Source: Maratus speciosus | Lineage: Eukaryota; Arthropoda; Arachnida; Araneae; Salticidae | NCBI GenBank assembly: GCA_963932465.1 | Contig: OZ010792.1 | Coordinates: 1,674,001 to 1,738,000 of the forward strand | DNA length: 64,000 nt | Direction: 5' to 3' | Part shown: positions 36,968-49,253 of the stretch, one piece after another | How the letters are laid out: the number at the start of each line of letters is the position of its first letter | How positions within the stretch are numbered: position 1 is the stretch's first letter | Position numbers and translations under genes: made by a program | The notes under the pieces: model-generated | What the model was told of the DNA's origin: nothing | The model's database searches: none | The model's input: only the letters and a program-made list of their open reading frames with translations

Positions 36968-38052
36968 TAGTGATGCAACGAATAGTGGTTTGGCCGAATA
37001 CCGAATATTCGGCCAAGTTATAGCCGAATATTCGGCCTATTCGGCCGCCGAATAATGAACTTATTTTTGCCTAAAAACAAAATATAGTATGCACTATGTG
37101 CACAATTCTTGTATATTTCACAATTAAAATGTATTGTTTTCTTTTAAAAAATTATTTATATACAAATTTTTAATTTTTTAAAGCATTATTTTACTTTGAA
37201 AAAATATTCGGCTATGTTCGGCCTAAAAATTGCCTCAATAATATAATTCAGCCCACCCCAAAAAGTTCTTAGCAAAAGTTCCTCATCAGGTACTGTCTAG
37301 TTACATTTTAATAGATATGTGTGTTGCTGTTACATTTTAAAATAATGACAAAATTTTAAAAGTACTAGGAAACATAAGTTTCAGCTTTCAGATAAAATAA
37401 AATATAAGAAATCTTAATATCGTAAGAAAAACCACTGATAGAAAGGGTGAAAGGAATATTCTCTAAAATGGTGGAAAGAAATCATTGTAGACTTTATAAA
37501 GCTCACAATTAACAAAATTTTTTTTTCATCTTTATTATTTTTTTTTCTTTGCTGTCAGCAGTGAAGCCTCTATAGAAAGTGCCCCTCAATGTGAAGAAGG
37601 AAAAGAAATTAGTGTAATTTTCTTTCCCAGCCACTGCTAGAAAAGACAACAGTGTCCTTTGGAGTGGTGGGCGAAAAATTCGGAAGACTTTCCAAACCTT
37701 TCACGATTAGCCAAAAAGTACCTTTCTGCACCAGAAAGTACCATATATAGTAAGAGATTACTTTCAAAAGCAGGTAACATTTACGAAAAAAAAAAAAAAA
37801 AAGCAATCACGTGAGAATGCTGAATTATTATTTCTGCATCACAATCTACGTTTATTGAAAGCATTTTAACTGTTTTTTAAGGCAAATATACACATTACAA
37901 TGCTATTCTTGAAAAAAATATCTAAAACGTAAATGCATATGCATACTAATGAAAAGAATTTAGTATTTATATTTCTTTCATTATTTAATAAGAAATAGTA
38001 ACACATTTAAAAAAATCACTTAAATTATATTTAACTTTTAAGCGTAATTTAC

Positions 38053-38087
<35 letters not shown>

Positions 38088-38636
38088 AAGTATTGCAACA
38101 TATGACTTAAATATCTTAAACATCTGTATCTAATCAATCATATATTTATGTTCTTTATAGGTATAATTCAAAATATTATTGAAAGAAATATATTTTTATG
38201 TAACAAGGGATAAATGTTAAACTTCCCATTATGATTAAAAAAAAAAAAAAAATTGAATTAGCTTGTATAGCTGTGTTAAAACAATTTTGAATAGATTTAA
38301 TGTTAGCTTATTACAGATACTTTTTGTGCTTACTGATACCGCATAAAATTTTTTTAACATGATTCCTAAATTAGCCTCTTATACAAAAATGGGTAGATAA
38401 AATCCATTCGCAGTATGAAAGTTAATGGGGGGGAAAAAAAGTGTTAGTTAATTTCAAATAAAATTTTCATTATACATGATGAATATAAATTGTCAAATTA
38501 AAAAGTTATACTGTGTAAATATAAAAACATTTATTACAGTACTATTCGGCCAAGGCCGAATAATGGACTTGATATTCGGCCGAAGCCGAATATTCGGCAG
38601 ACAGGCCGAATGGGCCGAATATTCGTTGCATCTCTA
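36968..38636. mobile_element. hAT element inside the Tigger transposase gene
   Basis: The ends are TAGTGATGCAACGAATAG and, reversed, TAGAGATGCAACGAATAT, with an exact 8-bp duplication ATTTGTAC (36960-36967, 38637-38644). GCCGAATATTCGGC palindromes fill both subterminal regions. At 1669 bp it has no transposase and is non-autonomous. On the gene's strand the first three bases of its end form an in-frame TAG stop. A 25-28 base A run lies at ~38057-38083. Confidence 0.9.
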
Positions 38637-39191
38637 ATTTGTACTCAATCCAGTTTCATCTGCATTGAAAATTCGGTGAGGCTGATCCCATAAGTTGTGT
38701 TCAGTTAAAATTTTTTCATACATCACAAAGAATTCATCAATCACTTCAGGGCTGAGGCTTTTTGCTTGTGATTTCATTAAAATTTCAGGCTTTCTCTTTC
38801 CTAATTCTTTCTCCCAACGCTTTTCAAAATTTCTTACCCAATCGGGTCCCGGAGTACTGTTTGGAAAAGGACTTGGCTTACTTGAATATTCTAAATAACT
38901 CTTGACCATTCTAACAAGGTCACTTCGATCAAAAGGAAAACCACATGAAGCTGTAAACTTCATGGCTCGAACAAGACATTGTTCTTCTAGTGAGGTCAAA
39001 TATGTATTTCGTCCTGAACCTTCATGTATTGGTGGTTTCACAACATATCTTCTAAGAGTATCAAATGGTATGTTATATTTCTTGGCTACACTACGTATGG
39101 AGCATTTCTTTTCTTTTACTTCTTTCAATGCTTCCATTACATCTTCTCTACTGTAGTTTGTAATGGTTTTCCGCTTGTAATTCCTTGGCAT
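38637..39191 (-). pseudogene. Tigger transposase, N-terminal DNA-binding part
   Basis: It starts MPRNYKRKTITNYSREDVME. A Psq-type helix-turn-helix covers residues ~15-52 (CSIRSVAKKYNIPFDTLRRY). A CENP-B/Tc5-type DNA-binding domain covers ~60-135 (DWVRNFEKRWEKELGKRKPE). The catalytic domain then begins, with the first aspartate, D178, in FNADETGLSTN. The frame stops at a TAG given by the inserted hAT end. Read across the duplicated ATTTGTAC, the two parts join in frame into about 619 residues with a D-D-D triad; the transposase was thus open when the hAT element arrived. Confidence 0.9.
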
Positions 39192-39212
39192 TTTCTGGGG
39201 GAAAAAAAAAAG

Positions 39213-39456
39213 CCATGAAAAAATAAAAAAGGAACAATTATTTTAAATTATGCCTGAAAGCAGCCTTTTTAATTTTGCTTCAGTCTATTTTGAAATCAGA
39301 ACAAACATATTTATCACCATAATAAAAAACACCATAATAAAACACCATGAAAAAATAAAAAAGGAACAATTATTTTAAATTATGCCTGAAAGCAGCATTT
39401 TTAATTTTGCTTCAGTCTATTTTGAAATCAGAACAAACATATTTATCACCATAATA
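39213..39456. repeat. Direct duplication of 112 bp upstream of the transposase
   Basis: Segments 39213-39324 and 39345-39456 are near-identical (CCATGAAAAAATAAAAAAGG ... TATTTATCACCATAATA), separated by ~20 bases. They lie just upstream of the transposase start, in the Tigger 5' region. Their role, if any, is unknown. Confidence 0.85.
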
Positions 39457-40813
39457 GTGATTTAAAAAGAAAAATTGCAATTATATACATTGTGTATGCT
39501 AAGCCTAACCAGCAGCAAAACATGACCTATTTTATCCCACACAGGTTTTTTTGTCCTAAAATATTTGTTTTTGCAGTTATATTTTTTAAAATGTAGAAAA
39601 TTAATCTTGATAAAGTACTTTATCTAATAGAATTATTAAAAAATGCAAACTTACCTCTAAATTTTCTGAAATCAAAAGTTTTTATAACCAACACATGCAA
39701 GCTTAAAGCACAAAAACATCAAATTGTTATAAACTGTAACTGCAGAGTAAAAGTTGAAGTTAATTTTACATGTAAAATAATGACAAGTATCAGTATTACT
39801 ATATAAAATGGCAACAATAAAATAAAAACTTATTTGTTTACTTTTTTTAGAATATTTTCAAAACTGACCTATTTTACCCCACCTGACCCTAAAACTTAAT
39901 CTTTTATGGTTTATGTCAGGGTTCGCAAAGCTGGGCCCAGTTTGAAAAAACCCGGTGGGTTTTTTCAGAATGGGCCCACTTGAAAAAGCCCACTGAAAAA
40001 CCCATAAAGTGGGTTTTTTCAATTTTCAGATATTTAAAAATTTAAACAACATATACATTTAATAAATTTAAGTCATTTCAGTTAATTTTGAAAAAATATT
40101 AATATATAAAAGCCATTACATACACATCTGAAGTAAAATAAGAATGTATTTCAGCACATTGAAATACTTTACTAACATAGAACCTAGTAGGCAACATAGT
40201 ACATAATTATAGGTATGTCTTTATATAAAAAATTCAAATCAACTATATTCATGAAAATAAAAACTATGTATTTTTACATTCTTTTATCTTTACAAGAAGA
40301 AAGTATTAGATTCGTGAAAAATTTCGACTTCCAGTTCATGATGGATTTATGCATTTTAAAAAGGTCCTGAAGACAATTTGATAGTTTTTAGAAAATGACT
40401 GACTGTATGTGAAAAAAATTTTGCGGGTGCTCTATTTCAAGAACTAATGCACAGAATTTCACAAAACTTTAGATTGAGTTAGACCTGGATGTAAACTGGT
40501 GCTGATTAGTTTTTGGTGTATACTGCCCAACAGGTGGCACTGCTATGCTGCATTTATCTCAATTTTTGCAATACCTTTATCTCAAGAACTAATGCACGGA
40601 TTTTCATAAAACTTCAGATTCAGTTACAAGTTAAGTTGTTGCTTATTAAATTTTGGTGCATATTAACCAACAGGTAGTGCTGCTATGATGCATTTTTCGC
40701 GATTTCAGCAATAACTCTTATCTCAAGAACTAATGTACGGACTTGAATAAAAATTTAGATTCAGTTAAACCTTGATATAAACTGGTGCTGATTAGTTTTT
40801 GGTGTATATCACC

Positions 40814-42274
40814 CAGTGATAGAAATTGCTAAATAAAAGGTAGGCGTCAAATGACGACTACTGTAAAAATCTTAGGCATCAAATTAAAATTTTTAGTTGC
40901 AATTTCTAAAATTCATTTTTTACATTACTGTAGATACTCTATGCTACATTTTAGAAAAGTACCAATACTTGTTTTTATTTAAAATTATTGAAGTTCTTAA
41001 TTTCCAAGATTATAATAGGTTGAAGAAACTTAAAAGTGATGAAAAGCTTTTTTAATTATTGCTATACTTAGAAATTAATAGAAAAGTGCACTATTTACAA
41101 ATTCATTTTTTAACGGAAAGGTATAAAATTGGAAAGTCTGGCCATGGAAGCGATTTGGAATAGAACTGTTTTTTTAATTTTTTGATCCATCCATTACCTA
41201 TTGCGTTAAAAACGAATTTGATCATGTGACAAGCACGTTTTTAGCCCGCTCGAGTGCTCTTTCTTCCTTCGCATGGAAATTCGGTTCAAAACGCCCACTT
41301 TGACACTCTTTTCTGAAAGATCTATTGCGTTTGCAAAAAAATGGAAAAAAAGCTCAATGACATAGTTTCTGAACAACACCAGCTAGTTTCATGCATTTTT
41401 GAAAAAAAAAATAAAACTTGTGTCTGAAAGTTGACCTTTTGGATTTGAGAGCACCCTTAATCATGTTAAATAAATTTAAAACTTGATAACTTCTTAGCAA
41501 AACAAAAACAAATTTTATACAGTGTTGATAGACACAATTGAATCTAGTAAAAATTTAAAAAACATGTAATGCATCTACAGTAGAAGATCTTTATAACGCA
41601 AACCTAAAAACGCAAAGTTGTGCGTTATATAGAATTTTGCGTTATATGGATCACATCATTAAATTCACTTTGTAAACATGGCCATATATGTCTGAAACAT
41701 ATTAAAATACATTAGAATATCTTTATACTACATTCCTTGTTACCAAGAGTTATCCAAATTATAAATTTTTGCATACTATAGGTCAGACATTGTTAAATTT
41801 ATTTTATAAACATGATCCAAATATAACTGACACAACCATCTCTTATATTAGATATTTTCAAAAATGTTTATTTTAATAATAGCATTTTTTTTCAGTAAAA
41901 AGGTCTTAAATTAGAAGATAACGTTGAACTAATGTATCAAATTTAGTCGTCTAGAGAGTAGCAATATTTTACAATGTGAAAATGCAAGTGCTTTTTAACT
42001 GCAAAAGTCATTGTTTACATCTGAGAAGTTGTGCGTTATATGGAGAATTGCGTTATATAGAATTGCGTTATAAAGATCTTCTACTGTATCTACATTTAAA
42101 TCTTGTAACATGAAATCAAAAGGTACACTAATTATTTTCACTGGTAAAATAATACAATAAATATTTTTTTAGAAAGCTAAGCGTCAAATTTGACAACTGA
42201 GAATAATTTTGTAGTCGTCAAATGAAATAATTTGGTTGCATTTGACGACTAACGACCGCTAATTTCGAAAACTG
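40814..42274. mobile_element. hAT element with GTCAAATGACGAC ends
   Basis: The ends are CAGTGATAGAAATTGCTAA and, reversed, CAGTTTTCGAAATTAGCGG, with an exact 8-bp duplication ATATCACC (40806-40813, 42275-42282). GCGTCAAATGACGACTA and TTTGACGACTAACGACC lie near the ends. It is 1461 bp, including the nested 509-bp element. The matching site in the inner element (47141-48754) is empty. No coding region. Confidence 0.85.
41578..42086. mobile_element. Tigger-type MITE (509 bp)
   Basis: The inverted ends read CAGTAGAAGATCTTTATAAC, with TA on both sides (41576-41577, 42087-42088). GTGCGTTATATAGAATTGCG units are repeated inside both ends. CAGT... ends with a TA target and TTATAACGC subterminal motifs are usual for pogo/Tigger MITEs. 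No coding region. Confidence 0.85.
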
Positions 42275-42821
42275 ATATCACCCAAGCGGCGCTGTTCTGC
42301 TGCATTTATCTCAAGAACTAATAATGCATGGATTTTCATCAAACTTCAGATTCAGTTAGATGTTGACGTAAATTATTACTGATCAGGTTTTGTTGTAAAT
42401 TGCACAACAGGTGATACTTATATCTCCTTGTTAAATGCATTAAATTCAACAAATTTATATTTTACAATCCTCATGATGGGCATAAATTGTCATTTAATTT
42501 TGGCACTGTGATAGTGAATTTTGAATTATTAACATGTATGAGATAGAAGAAACTTTTGGGATTGGCACATCCGACAAGTTTACCCCTTTTATTCTTCCTA
42601 CTTATATATTTTAAATTTTAATATTCTATTCATTATTTGATTTAAAGAAAATTAACAATTTTATATCTTCTATTATATTTAAAATTAATTTGTGAGAAAC
42701 ACTGACATTTAATTAATTTAAATTCATATAATTTATACAATTTATAACTTGTAAAATAACATTACAATTATATTGTATATAAGGGAACAATGTATTTTTT
42801 TATGTATAGTGTATATAATAT

Positions 42822-43815
42822 CTAACAAAAACATAGCTGTGAAAAAAGGGAGCCAAGTTCTGTAAAGACAATGGCAAGAAAAGAAGTGATATCTAAGTGG
42901 GTGCCAAGTTCAAATAAAATTCACTCAAACTTACCTACTGAAGTATTATAGCATTTTTTAAATTGTTTAGAAATAAAAATTATTGATAGCATATTAATAA
43001 TAAATCTAGAACTTGGCAAGTTTTTACCTACGAGTCATTTATTTTTAATAATGACATTATTATATCAAATCTTGTTATTTCATGATTGGAAGCCTTAATT
43101 TGAGTGAGCTCCTTCCCCTTGAAGGGCGGTGGGATAAAATATATCCCACCTAATTTAACTGCAAAATGCCACATTGACACCAGAATTCAGGACTAAAAAG
43201 TTTAATTTTATTAAATACATGAAAATAAGCGTTTACCCATTTTGAAATAAATTTGTTTTTAAATTATGGTGTGATTCAATCATTTCAGCATTCCACGAAT
43301 AAAAGTTATTTGCCCCTGAAAGGGTTAAAGGGGTGCAATCTCTAGAGTGATGACCAAGAACAAGCGTAAGTATATCTGTCTTTTTGTCAGGCATCTTAGT
43401 CTGTTTTCATTGAGGTTTCTGGAGGGTGGGTGCTAGAGTGATAACCAAAGACGAGCGGGAGTGTATATGTGTATTTATTGGTTTATCAAATCTTTTACAT
43501 GAGTCATTTGTTTATAATAATAACTATATTAATTTTTTTTTGTAATGTCATTGAAATTAATATTAACATCACCATTTTATTAAGACATAAATTGATAGGC
43601 ATAAATTTATCAAAAACTTGCCAAGTTCTAGATTTATTATTAATATGCTATCAATAATTTTTATTTCTAAACAATTTAAAAAATGCTATAATACTTCAGT
43701 AGGTAAGTTTGAGTGAATTTTATTTGAACTTGGCACCCACTTAGATATCACTTCTTTTCTTGCCATTGTCTTTACAGAACTTGGCTCCCTTTTTTCACAG
43801 CTATGTTTTTGTTAG
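42822..43815. mobile_element. Foldback element with ~204-bp arms and ATAT duplication
   Basis: Segment 42822-43025 is the reverse complement of 43612-43815 with very few mismatches, starting CTAACAAAAACATAGCTGTG. A 4-bp direct repeat ATAT flanks it (42818-42821, 43816-43819). The ~590-base middle has no gene. Long arms and a 4-bp duplication do not fit hAT or Tigger; the family is unassigned. Confidence 0.75.
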
Positions 43816-43819
43816 ATAT

Positions 43820-44639
43820 CATTACTTTTTGTAAAGTTACAATGTATTTAGACACTTTACTTAATGCTTTTTAATGTGTTTACATGTGACTATTTTATTC
43901 ACCAAGCAACTTTTAATTTTAATTTCCTACAACAAACTATTTGGCTGTCAATTTGCGGCAGAAATCTATATTTTAATACTGATACATTGAATGCATGTTT
44001 TGAAACGAAATGTATTGATTCGAAATTTTTATTGTTTCTGAAACAACAATTCCTATTAAATTTCTATATTAAATTTTCCTATTAAATTTTCCAATTAAAT
44101 ATCCTATAGCTGGGCCTGCTTTTTTGTACTGAAAGTGAAAAATAAAGTTATGTGCTTATGCCACACTATGTATCATTTATCCATGGGTGCCGGCAAAGAG
44201 GCAGTGCAGAGGAAGGGCATTGCCCTCCCTGGATTTTAAAATTTAATTAACTAAATATCCTTTTCTCTGATGATTTTGAAAATAACAAGTGGGTAGGTGT
44301 GATCACAGATCGCACAGAGGGTTTCGTTTAATATTCCTTTCAAAACACTTTATACTTTTGAAAAATCTGATAGTTCTGCATTTCGCAACCAGGGGCGCAC
44401 TCTTCTAAACAAACCTCTATCCGAACGAAACTCCGTTTTACATACTATCCGTAGATATATTAGTCAAGGGGATTGAGCCCATAGCACCCGAGATAAGTAG
44501 GCGCCCCTGGCGGTAAAACGTGGAGCTAAAATATGTAAGGCTACGGTGCTTAATATGAAGGAATGGTCAGAGGGGTGTCGGCAAAAGTTGGAAAAGTGCT
44601 CCCTGGGTGAAAAGGGCAGAGGTTAGAAAAATTGCTTAA
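43820..44639. other. Interior of the nest, no gene seen
   Basis: AT-rich to 44160, then a more GC-balanced stretch. Frames such as 43864-44085 have no recognisable domain. It belongs to the outer element or to an undefined insertion in it: ATAT also occurs at 49946, where the outer hAT resumes. Confidence 0.4.
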
Positions 44640-45650
44640 AATACACAAGTTAGAGCCTGGAGGAGTAAATAATATAAGACTTTTTGAAAATTTTATGATT
44701 TGTCGTGTGGTCTGAGGTATTCAGCTATACGTATGCAAAAAGTCATATCTCCAACTTAATTAGGGGCTCCCTTAGAAAGAATTGCTTAAAATACATATGT
44801 GGTAGCTCAAAGGGTTAAGCGTAAGACTTTTTCAAGATTTTATGATTTGTCGCCTGGCCTCAGGTGTTCTGCTATAAGTATGCTAAATTTCAAATCTGCA
44901 TTTTAATAAGTGGCTCAATTAGAAAGAATTGCTTAAAATACGCATGTGGAAGCCCAAAGGGTTAAATGTACGACTTTTTCAAAATTTTATGATTTGTCGC
45001 ATGGTGGTGTTCAGCTATAAGTATGCAAAATTTCACGCCTCCAACCTAAATAGGGACTCATTTAGAAAGAATTGTTTAAAATACACATGTGGGACCCCAA
45101 AGGGTTAAATGTACGACTTTTTCAAAATTTTATGGTTTTTCATTTGATGTGTGTTCAGTTATAAGTATGCCATATTTCATACCTCCAACCTAAATAGGGG
45201 CTCACTTAGAAAGATTTTTTTAAATACACATGTGGGAGCCCAAAGGGTTAAATGTACGACTCTTTGAAAATTTTATGATTTGTCGTTTGGTGTGAGGTGT
45301 TCGGCTATAAGTATGCAAAATTTCACGCCTCCAACCTAATTAGAGGCTCACTTTGAAAGAATTGTTTAAAATACACATGGGGAGCGCAAAGGGTTAAATG
45401 TACGAATCTTTCAAAATTTTATGATTTCTCGTTTCATGTGAGGTGTTCATTTATAAGCATGCAAAATTTCACGCCTCCAACATAATTAGGGCTCACTTAG
45501 AAAGAATTGTTTAAAATACACATGTGGGTGGGAAAAGGGTTAAATGTACGACTTTTTCAAAATTTTATGATTTGTCGTTTGATGTGAGGTGTTCAGCTAT
45601 CAGTATGCAAAGTTTCACTCCTCCAACCTAATTAGGGGCTCACTTAGAAA
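44640..45650. repeat. ~145-bp tandem array (about seven units)
   Basis: Units share AAAGGGTTAAATGTACGACT, TTTTATGATTTGTCG, GTGTTCAGCTATAAGTATGC and CTCACTTAGAAAGAATTG at ~143-150-base spacing. A hAT element (45651-49245) landed in the last unit and the array ends just beyond it (to ~49262). It does not encode a consistent repeat protein. Confidence 0.85.
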
Positions 45651-46019
45651 CAGGGTTAGAAAAAACCCAGCCCACTGGGCCCACTAGTCTAAAACCTGGG
45701 TTTTTTCGGGTTTTTCTGATAAAACCCAGGTTTTTTCGGGCTTTATTGAGTGTTTTTGGAGAGCACTTTAAGCTTCTAATTTTCATATACATAATACCTG
45801 AATTCTCCATTTATCAGTGAAACTTGGGCATAATTTGCATTAATTAAGTATGAATTAACAAAAAGTATATAAAAAGAAAAAAAAATCAAATTAATTTAAA
45901 AGGTACATCTGTATCTCATGGGACTAGTTTGCTGAACTAAGCATATATTAAGTGAACCACAAATGGATTTAATAAGTTATTCACAGATAAATCTGTTTAT
46001 TTAAAACCTGTATTTTACA

Positions 46020-46267
46020 TATAATCCATAACTTTAAGTTATTTACCTTATTATCAGGTTTTACTTTATTTTCCATGTGCAGCAATACTTTATTTTGTAT
46101 ACATCCTTCATATATTTAAAAGCATTTTCATTTTGTTAAAGAAAATATTAACAAAATGAAAATGCTTTTAAATATATGAAGGATGTATACAAAATAAAGT
46201 ATTGCTGCACATGGAAAATAAAGTAAAACCTGATAATAAGGTAAATAACTTAAAGTTATGGATTATA
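46020..46267. repeat. Perfect 120-bp palindrome with 8-base loop
   Basis: Bases 46020-46139 and 46148-46267 are exact reverse complements; the loop is AGAAAATA. I compared all 120 positions without a mismatch. Such a hairpin is unstable in cloning and replication, so it is either very young or an artefact of assembly. Confidence 0.95.
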
Positions 46268-47140
46268 CACAAATGGATTTCTTTATATAATTCTTACCTT
46301 AAGTTAAACATGTTAAATTTATATAGTTTCTTTCATTCACTTCAAATCAGAAATCAGTTGAAGACTTTTTTTTTTCTTTTGAAAGAAATGGGATTCGCAA
46401 TAATATATTTGAAAATTTTAGCAAAATTTGCTACATATATATTGCAACAGTATTAAATGTTAAATTAGATTGTCATAGAAGTCAGTAACATTTGTAAATT
46501 TATATCACAAATGGCGATACACTTATTACTAGCTTTGCTGCTTTATCAACTCCAAAATGATTACGTAACTTGCTCCAAACCAGACCAAATGTGGAAAAGT
46601 ATTGTTCGATTGAAGCAGAGGTAGCTGGTACTGAATGTAAAGAAAAAACTCACAAAATCCAGGAGGAAACTTATCTGTTTCACTCTTTTTTGCCATAATC
46701 TGAACCATTTTTGTGTGGAAAACTCCTATATAACACTTTCGTTGAACATTGAAGCAGGATAATAAATGGGATGATTAATCTTAAAAGCTATAACAATGCA
46801 AACAATCAGGATGGGGTTCAAGTGCAATCTTTTTGCATGCATTAAGATTTAAAGCATTTGAATACATTTTAGATTACAGGCATGAAAATCTTCCTTCTTT
46901 TTTGGTCATTTTATCTCTGCTTAGAAATTCCTTTAAATCTGGTTCTTTTGAAATATATTTAAATTGGCCTTTATCTATGCATTCTCAAACCTTAGATTAA
47001 ATAATGATACAGTTGTGAAAGCACAAGAAAATTTGAAAAAACCCACAATGGGTTTTTTTCAATACCCGTAAAAACCTGGGCATGTTTTTCGGGCTGGGCC
47101 CACTTGGGCAAACCCTGTCTAACAGCCACTGACTATTAAC

Positions 47141-48754
47141 CAGGGTTCGCAAAAACCCGGGTTTTTCTGAAAAAACCCAACCCACATGGGTTTTTTCGGG
47201 TTTTTTCATGAAAAACCCAATTTTCCCCGGGGAAAATCGGGTTTTTTTCAAAAGTATAATACATGCGTAATTACATTATTGTATACTATATTTTCTATAT
47301 ATTATATACACTATACATAAAAAAATACATTGTTCTCTTATATACAATATAATTGTAATGCTATTTTACAAGTTATAAATTGCATAAATTATATGAATTT
47401 AAATTAATTAAATGCCAGTGTTTCTCACAAATTGATTTTAAATATAATAGAAGATATAAAATTGTTAATTTTCTTTAAATCAAATAATGAATAGAATATT
47501 AAAATTTAAAATATATAAGTAGGAATGAAAAAAGGGGTAAACTAGTCGGATGTGCCAATCCCAAAAGTTTCTTCTATCTCATATATGTTAATAATTCAAA
47601 ATTTGCTATCACAGTGCCAAAATTAAATGGCAATTTATGCCCATCATGAGGATTGTAAAATATAGATTTGTTGAATTGGATGCATTTAACAAGGAGATAT
47701 AAGTATCACCTGTTGTTCAATTTACAACAAAACTTGATCAGTAACAATTTACGTCAACATCTAACTGAATCTGAAGTTTGATGAAAATCCATGCATTATT
47801 AGTTCTTGAGATAAAGCTATTGCAAAAAGTGAGATAAATGCAGCACAACTGCACCGCTTGGGCGATATACACCAAAAACTAATCAGCACCAGTTTATATC
47901 AAGGTTTAACTGAATCTAAATTTTTATTCAAATCCGTACATTAGTTCTTGAGATTAGAGTTATTGATGAAATCGTGAAAAATGCAGCACTACCTGTTGGG
48001 CGATATGCACCAAAATTCAATAAGCAACAACTTAACTTGTAACTGAATTTGAAGTTTTATGAAAATCCATGCATTAGTTCTTGAGATAAAGCTATTGCAA
48101 AAATTGAGATAAATGCAGCATAGCAGCACCACTTGTCGGGCAGTATACACCAAAAACTAATCAGCATCAGTTTACATCAAGGTCTAACTCAGTTTTGTGT
48201 TAGTAAAAGTTTTGTGAAATTCTGTGCATTAGTTCTTGAGATAGAGCACCCACAAATTTTTTTTCACATACAGACAGTCATTTTTTAAAAACTATCAAAT
48301 TGTCTTCAGGACCTTTTTAAAACATATAAATCAATCATGCACTGGAAGTCGAAATTTTTCACGAATCAAATACTTTCTTCTTGTAAAGATAGAAGAAAGT
48401 AAAAATACATATTTTTTATTTCCATGAATATAGTTGATTTGAATTTTTTATATAAAGACATACCTATAATTATGTACTATGTGTGTTGCCTACTAGGTTC
48501 TATGTTAGTAAAGTAGTTCAATGTGCTGAAATACATTTTTATTTGCATGTAATGGCTTTTATATATTAATATTTTTTCAAAATTAACTGAAATGACTTAA
48601 ATTCATTAAATTTATATGTTGTTTAAATTTTTAAATTATATCTGAAAATTGAAAAAACCCACTTTATGGGTTTTTCAGTGGGCTTTTTCAAGTGGGCCCA
48701 TTCTGAAAAAACCCACCGGGTTTTTTCGAACTGGGCCCAGCTTTGCGAACCCTG
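47141..48754. mobile_element. Inner hAT element, complete and inverted relative of the outer one
   Basis: The ends are CAGGGTTCGCAAAAACCCGG (left) and, reversed, CAGGGTTCGCAAAGCTGGGC (right), with an exact 8-bp duplication CTATTAAC (47133-47140, 48755-48762). At 1614 bp it is the uninterrupted form of the 39917-50093 element in opposite orientation. It lacks the insertions at 40814 and 42822 and shows what the empty sites looked like. Confidence 0.9.
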
Positions 48755-48762
48755 CTATTAAC

Positions 48763-49245
48763 CCAATTTTCCAGTTTTCACCCATACTCATTCCTTAGAT
48801 TAAATAATGTTACAGTTGTGAAAACATGAGAAAATTTGAAAAAACCCAAAATGGGTTTTTTCAAGTGGTCCTGCTCGAAAAAACCCTCAGATTAAATAAT
48901 GTTACAGTTGTGAAAACATGAGAACATTTGAAAAAACCCACAATGTTTTTTTTTTTTCAAGTGGTTACTTGGGCAAACCCTGTCTAACAGCCACTGACTG
49001 CTAATCCAATTTTCCAGTTTTCACCCATTCTCATGCCTTATATTAAATAATGTTACAGTTGTGAAAACATGAGAAAATTTGAAAAAACCCACAATGGGTT
49101 TTTTCAAGTACACATGCCCGAAAAAACCTGCAGATTAAATAATGTTAGTTGCGAAAACATGAGAAAATTTGAAAAAACCCACAATGGGTTTTTTCAAGTG
49201 GGCCCGCCCGAAAAAACCCGGGTGGGTTTTTTCGGGCAAACCCTG
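48763..49245. repeat. Amplified 3' terminal segments of the 45651 hAT element
   Basis: A unit of ATTAAATAATGTTACAGTTG, GAAAACATGAGAAAATTTG, AAAAAACCCACAATGGGT and a terminus-like end is repeated about four times, with a further copy before the inner element (46990-47140). Two internal copies contain GGGCAAACCCTGTCTAACAG, a pseudo-terminus not at a real insertion end. Confidence 0.8.
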
Positions 49246-49253
49246 CTTAGAAA

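Larger units (their letters stand above)
35312..39889 (-). mobile_element. Tigger (pogo) DNA transposon, interrupted
   Basis: The inverted ends share TCAGRTGGGGTAAAATAGG (left from 35312, right ending 39889) and are flanked by TA (35310-35311, 39890-39891), the target used by pogo elements. Extra copies of GGGGTAAAATA-GTCA lie just inside the left end (35520-35570), and a variant lies inside the right end (~39525). Without the hAT insertion the element is ~2.9 kb, a normal size for Tigger. It encodes one transposase on the minus strand in two open parts. Confidence 0.9.
40430..42450. repeat. ~140-bp tandem units inside the outer hAT element
   Basis: About four imperfect units share TTATCTCAAGAACTAATGCA, CATCAAACTTCAGATTCAGTT and a CAACAGGTGGCACTGCTATG variant. 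The array is split at 40814-42274 by another hAT element. The same units occur inverted at ~47700-48240 in the inner element, so the array belongs to the family. Confidence 0.75.
45651..49245. mobile_element. hAT element in the tandem array
   Basis: The left end CAGGGTTAGAAAAAACCCAG and the right end, reversed CAGGGTTTGCCCGAAAAAAC, have an exact 8-bp duplication CTTAGAAA (45643-45650, 49246-49253). Both ends are GGGTTTTTTC/GAAAAAACCC-rich like the outer element, but are distinct. The right end has been tandemly multiplied (48763-49245 and 46990-47140). It carries the perfect palindrome at 46020-46267 and the inner element at 47141-48754. Confidence 0.8.

Noticed and set aside
44392..44511. 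120-bp element with CAGGGGCGC / GGCGCCCCTG ends
   Set aside because: The inverted match is only ~9 bases and the flanks show no duplication.
39917..48754. A single 8.8-kb element with 1.5-kb inverted arms
   Set aside because: The 8-bp duplications pair 39909 with 50094 and 47133 with 48755, so these are two elements in opposite orientation.
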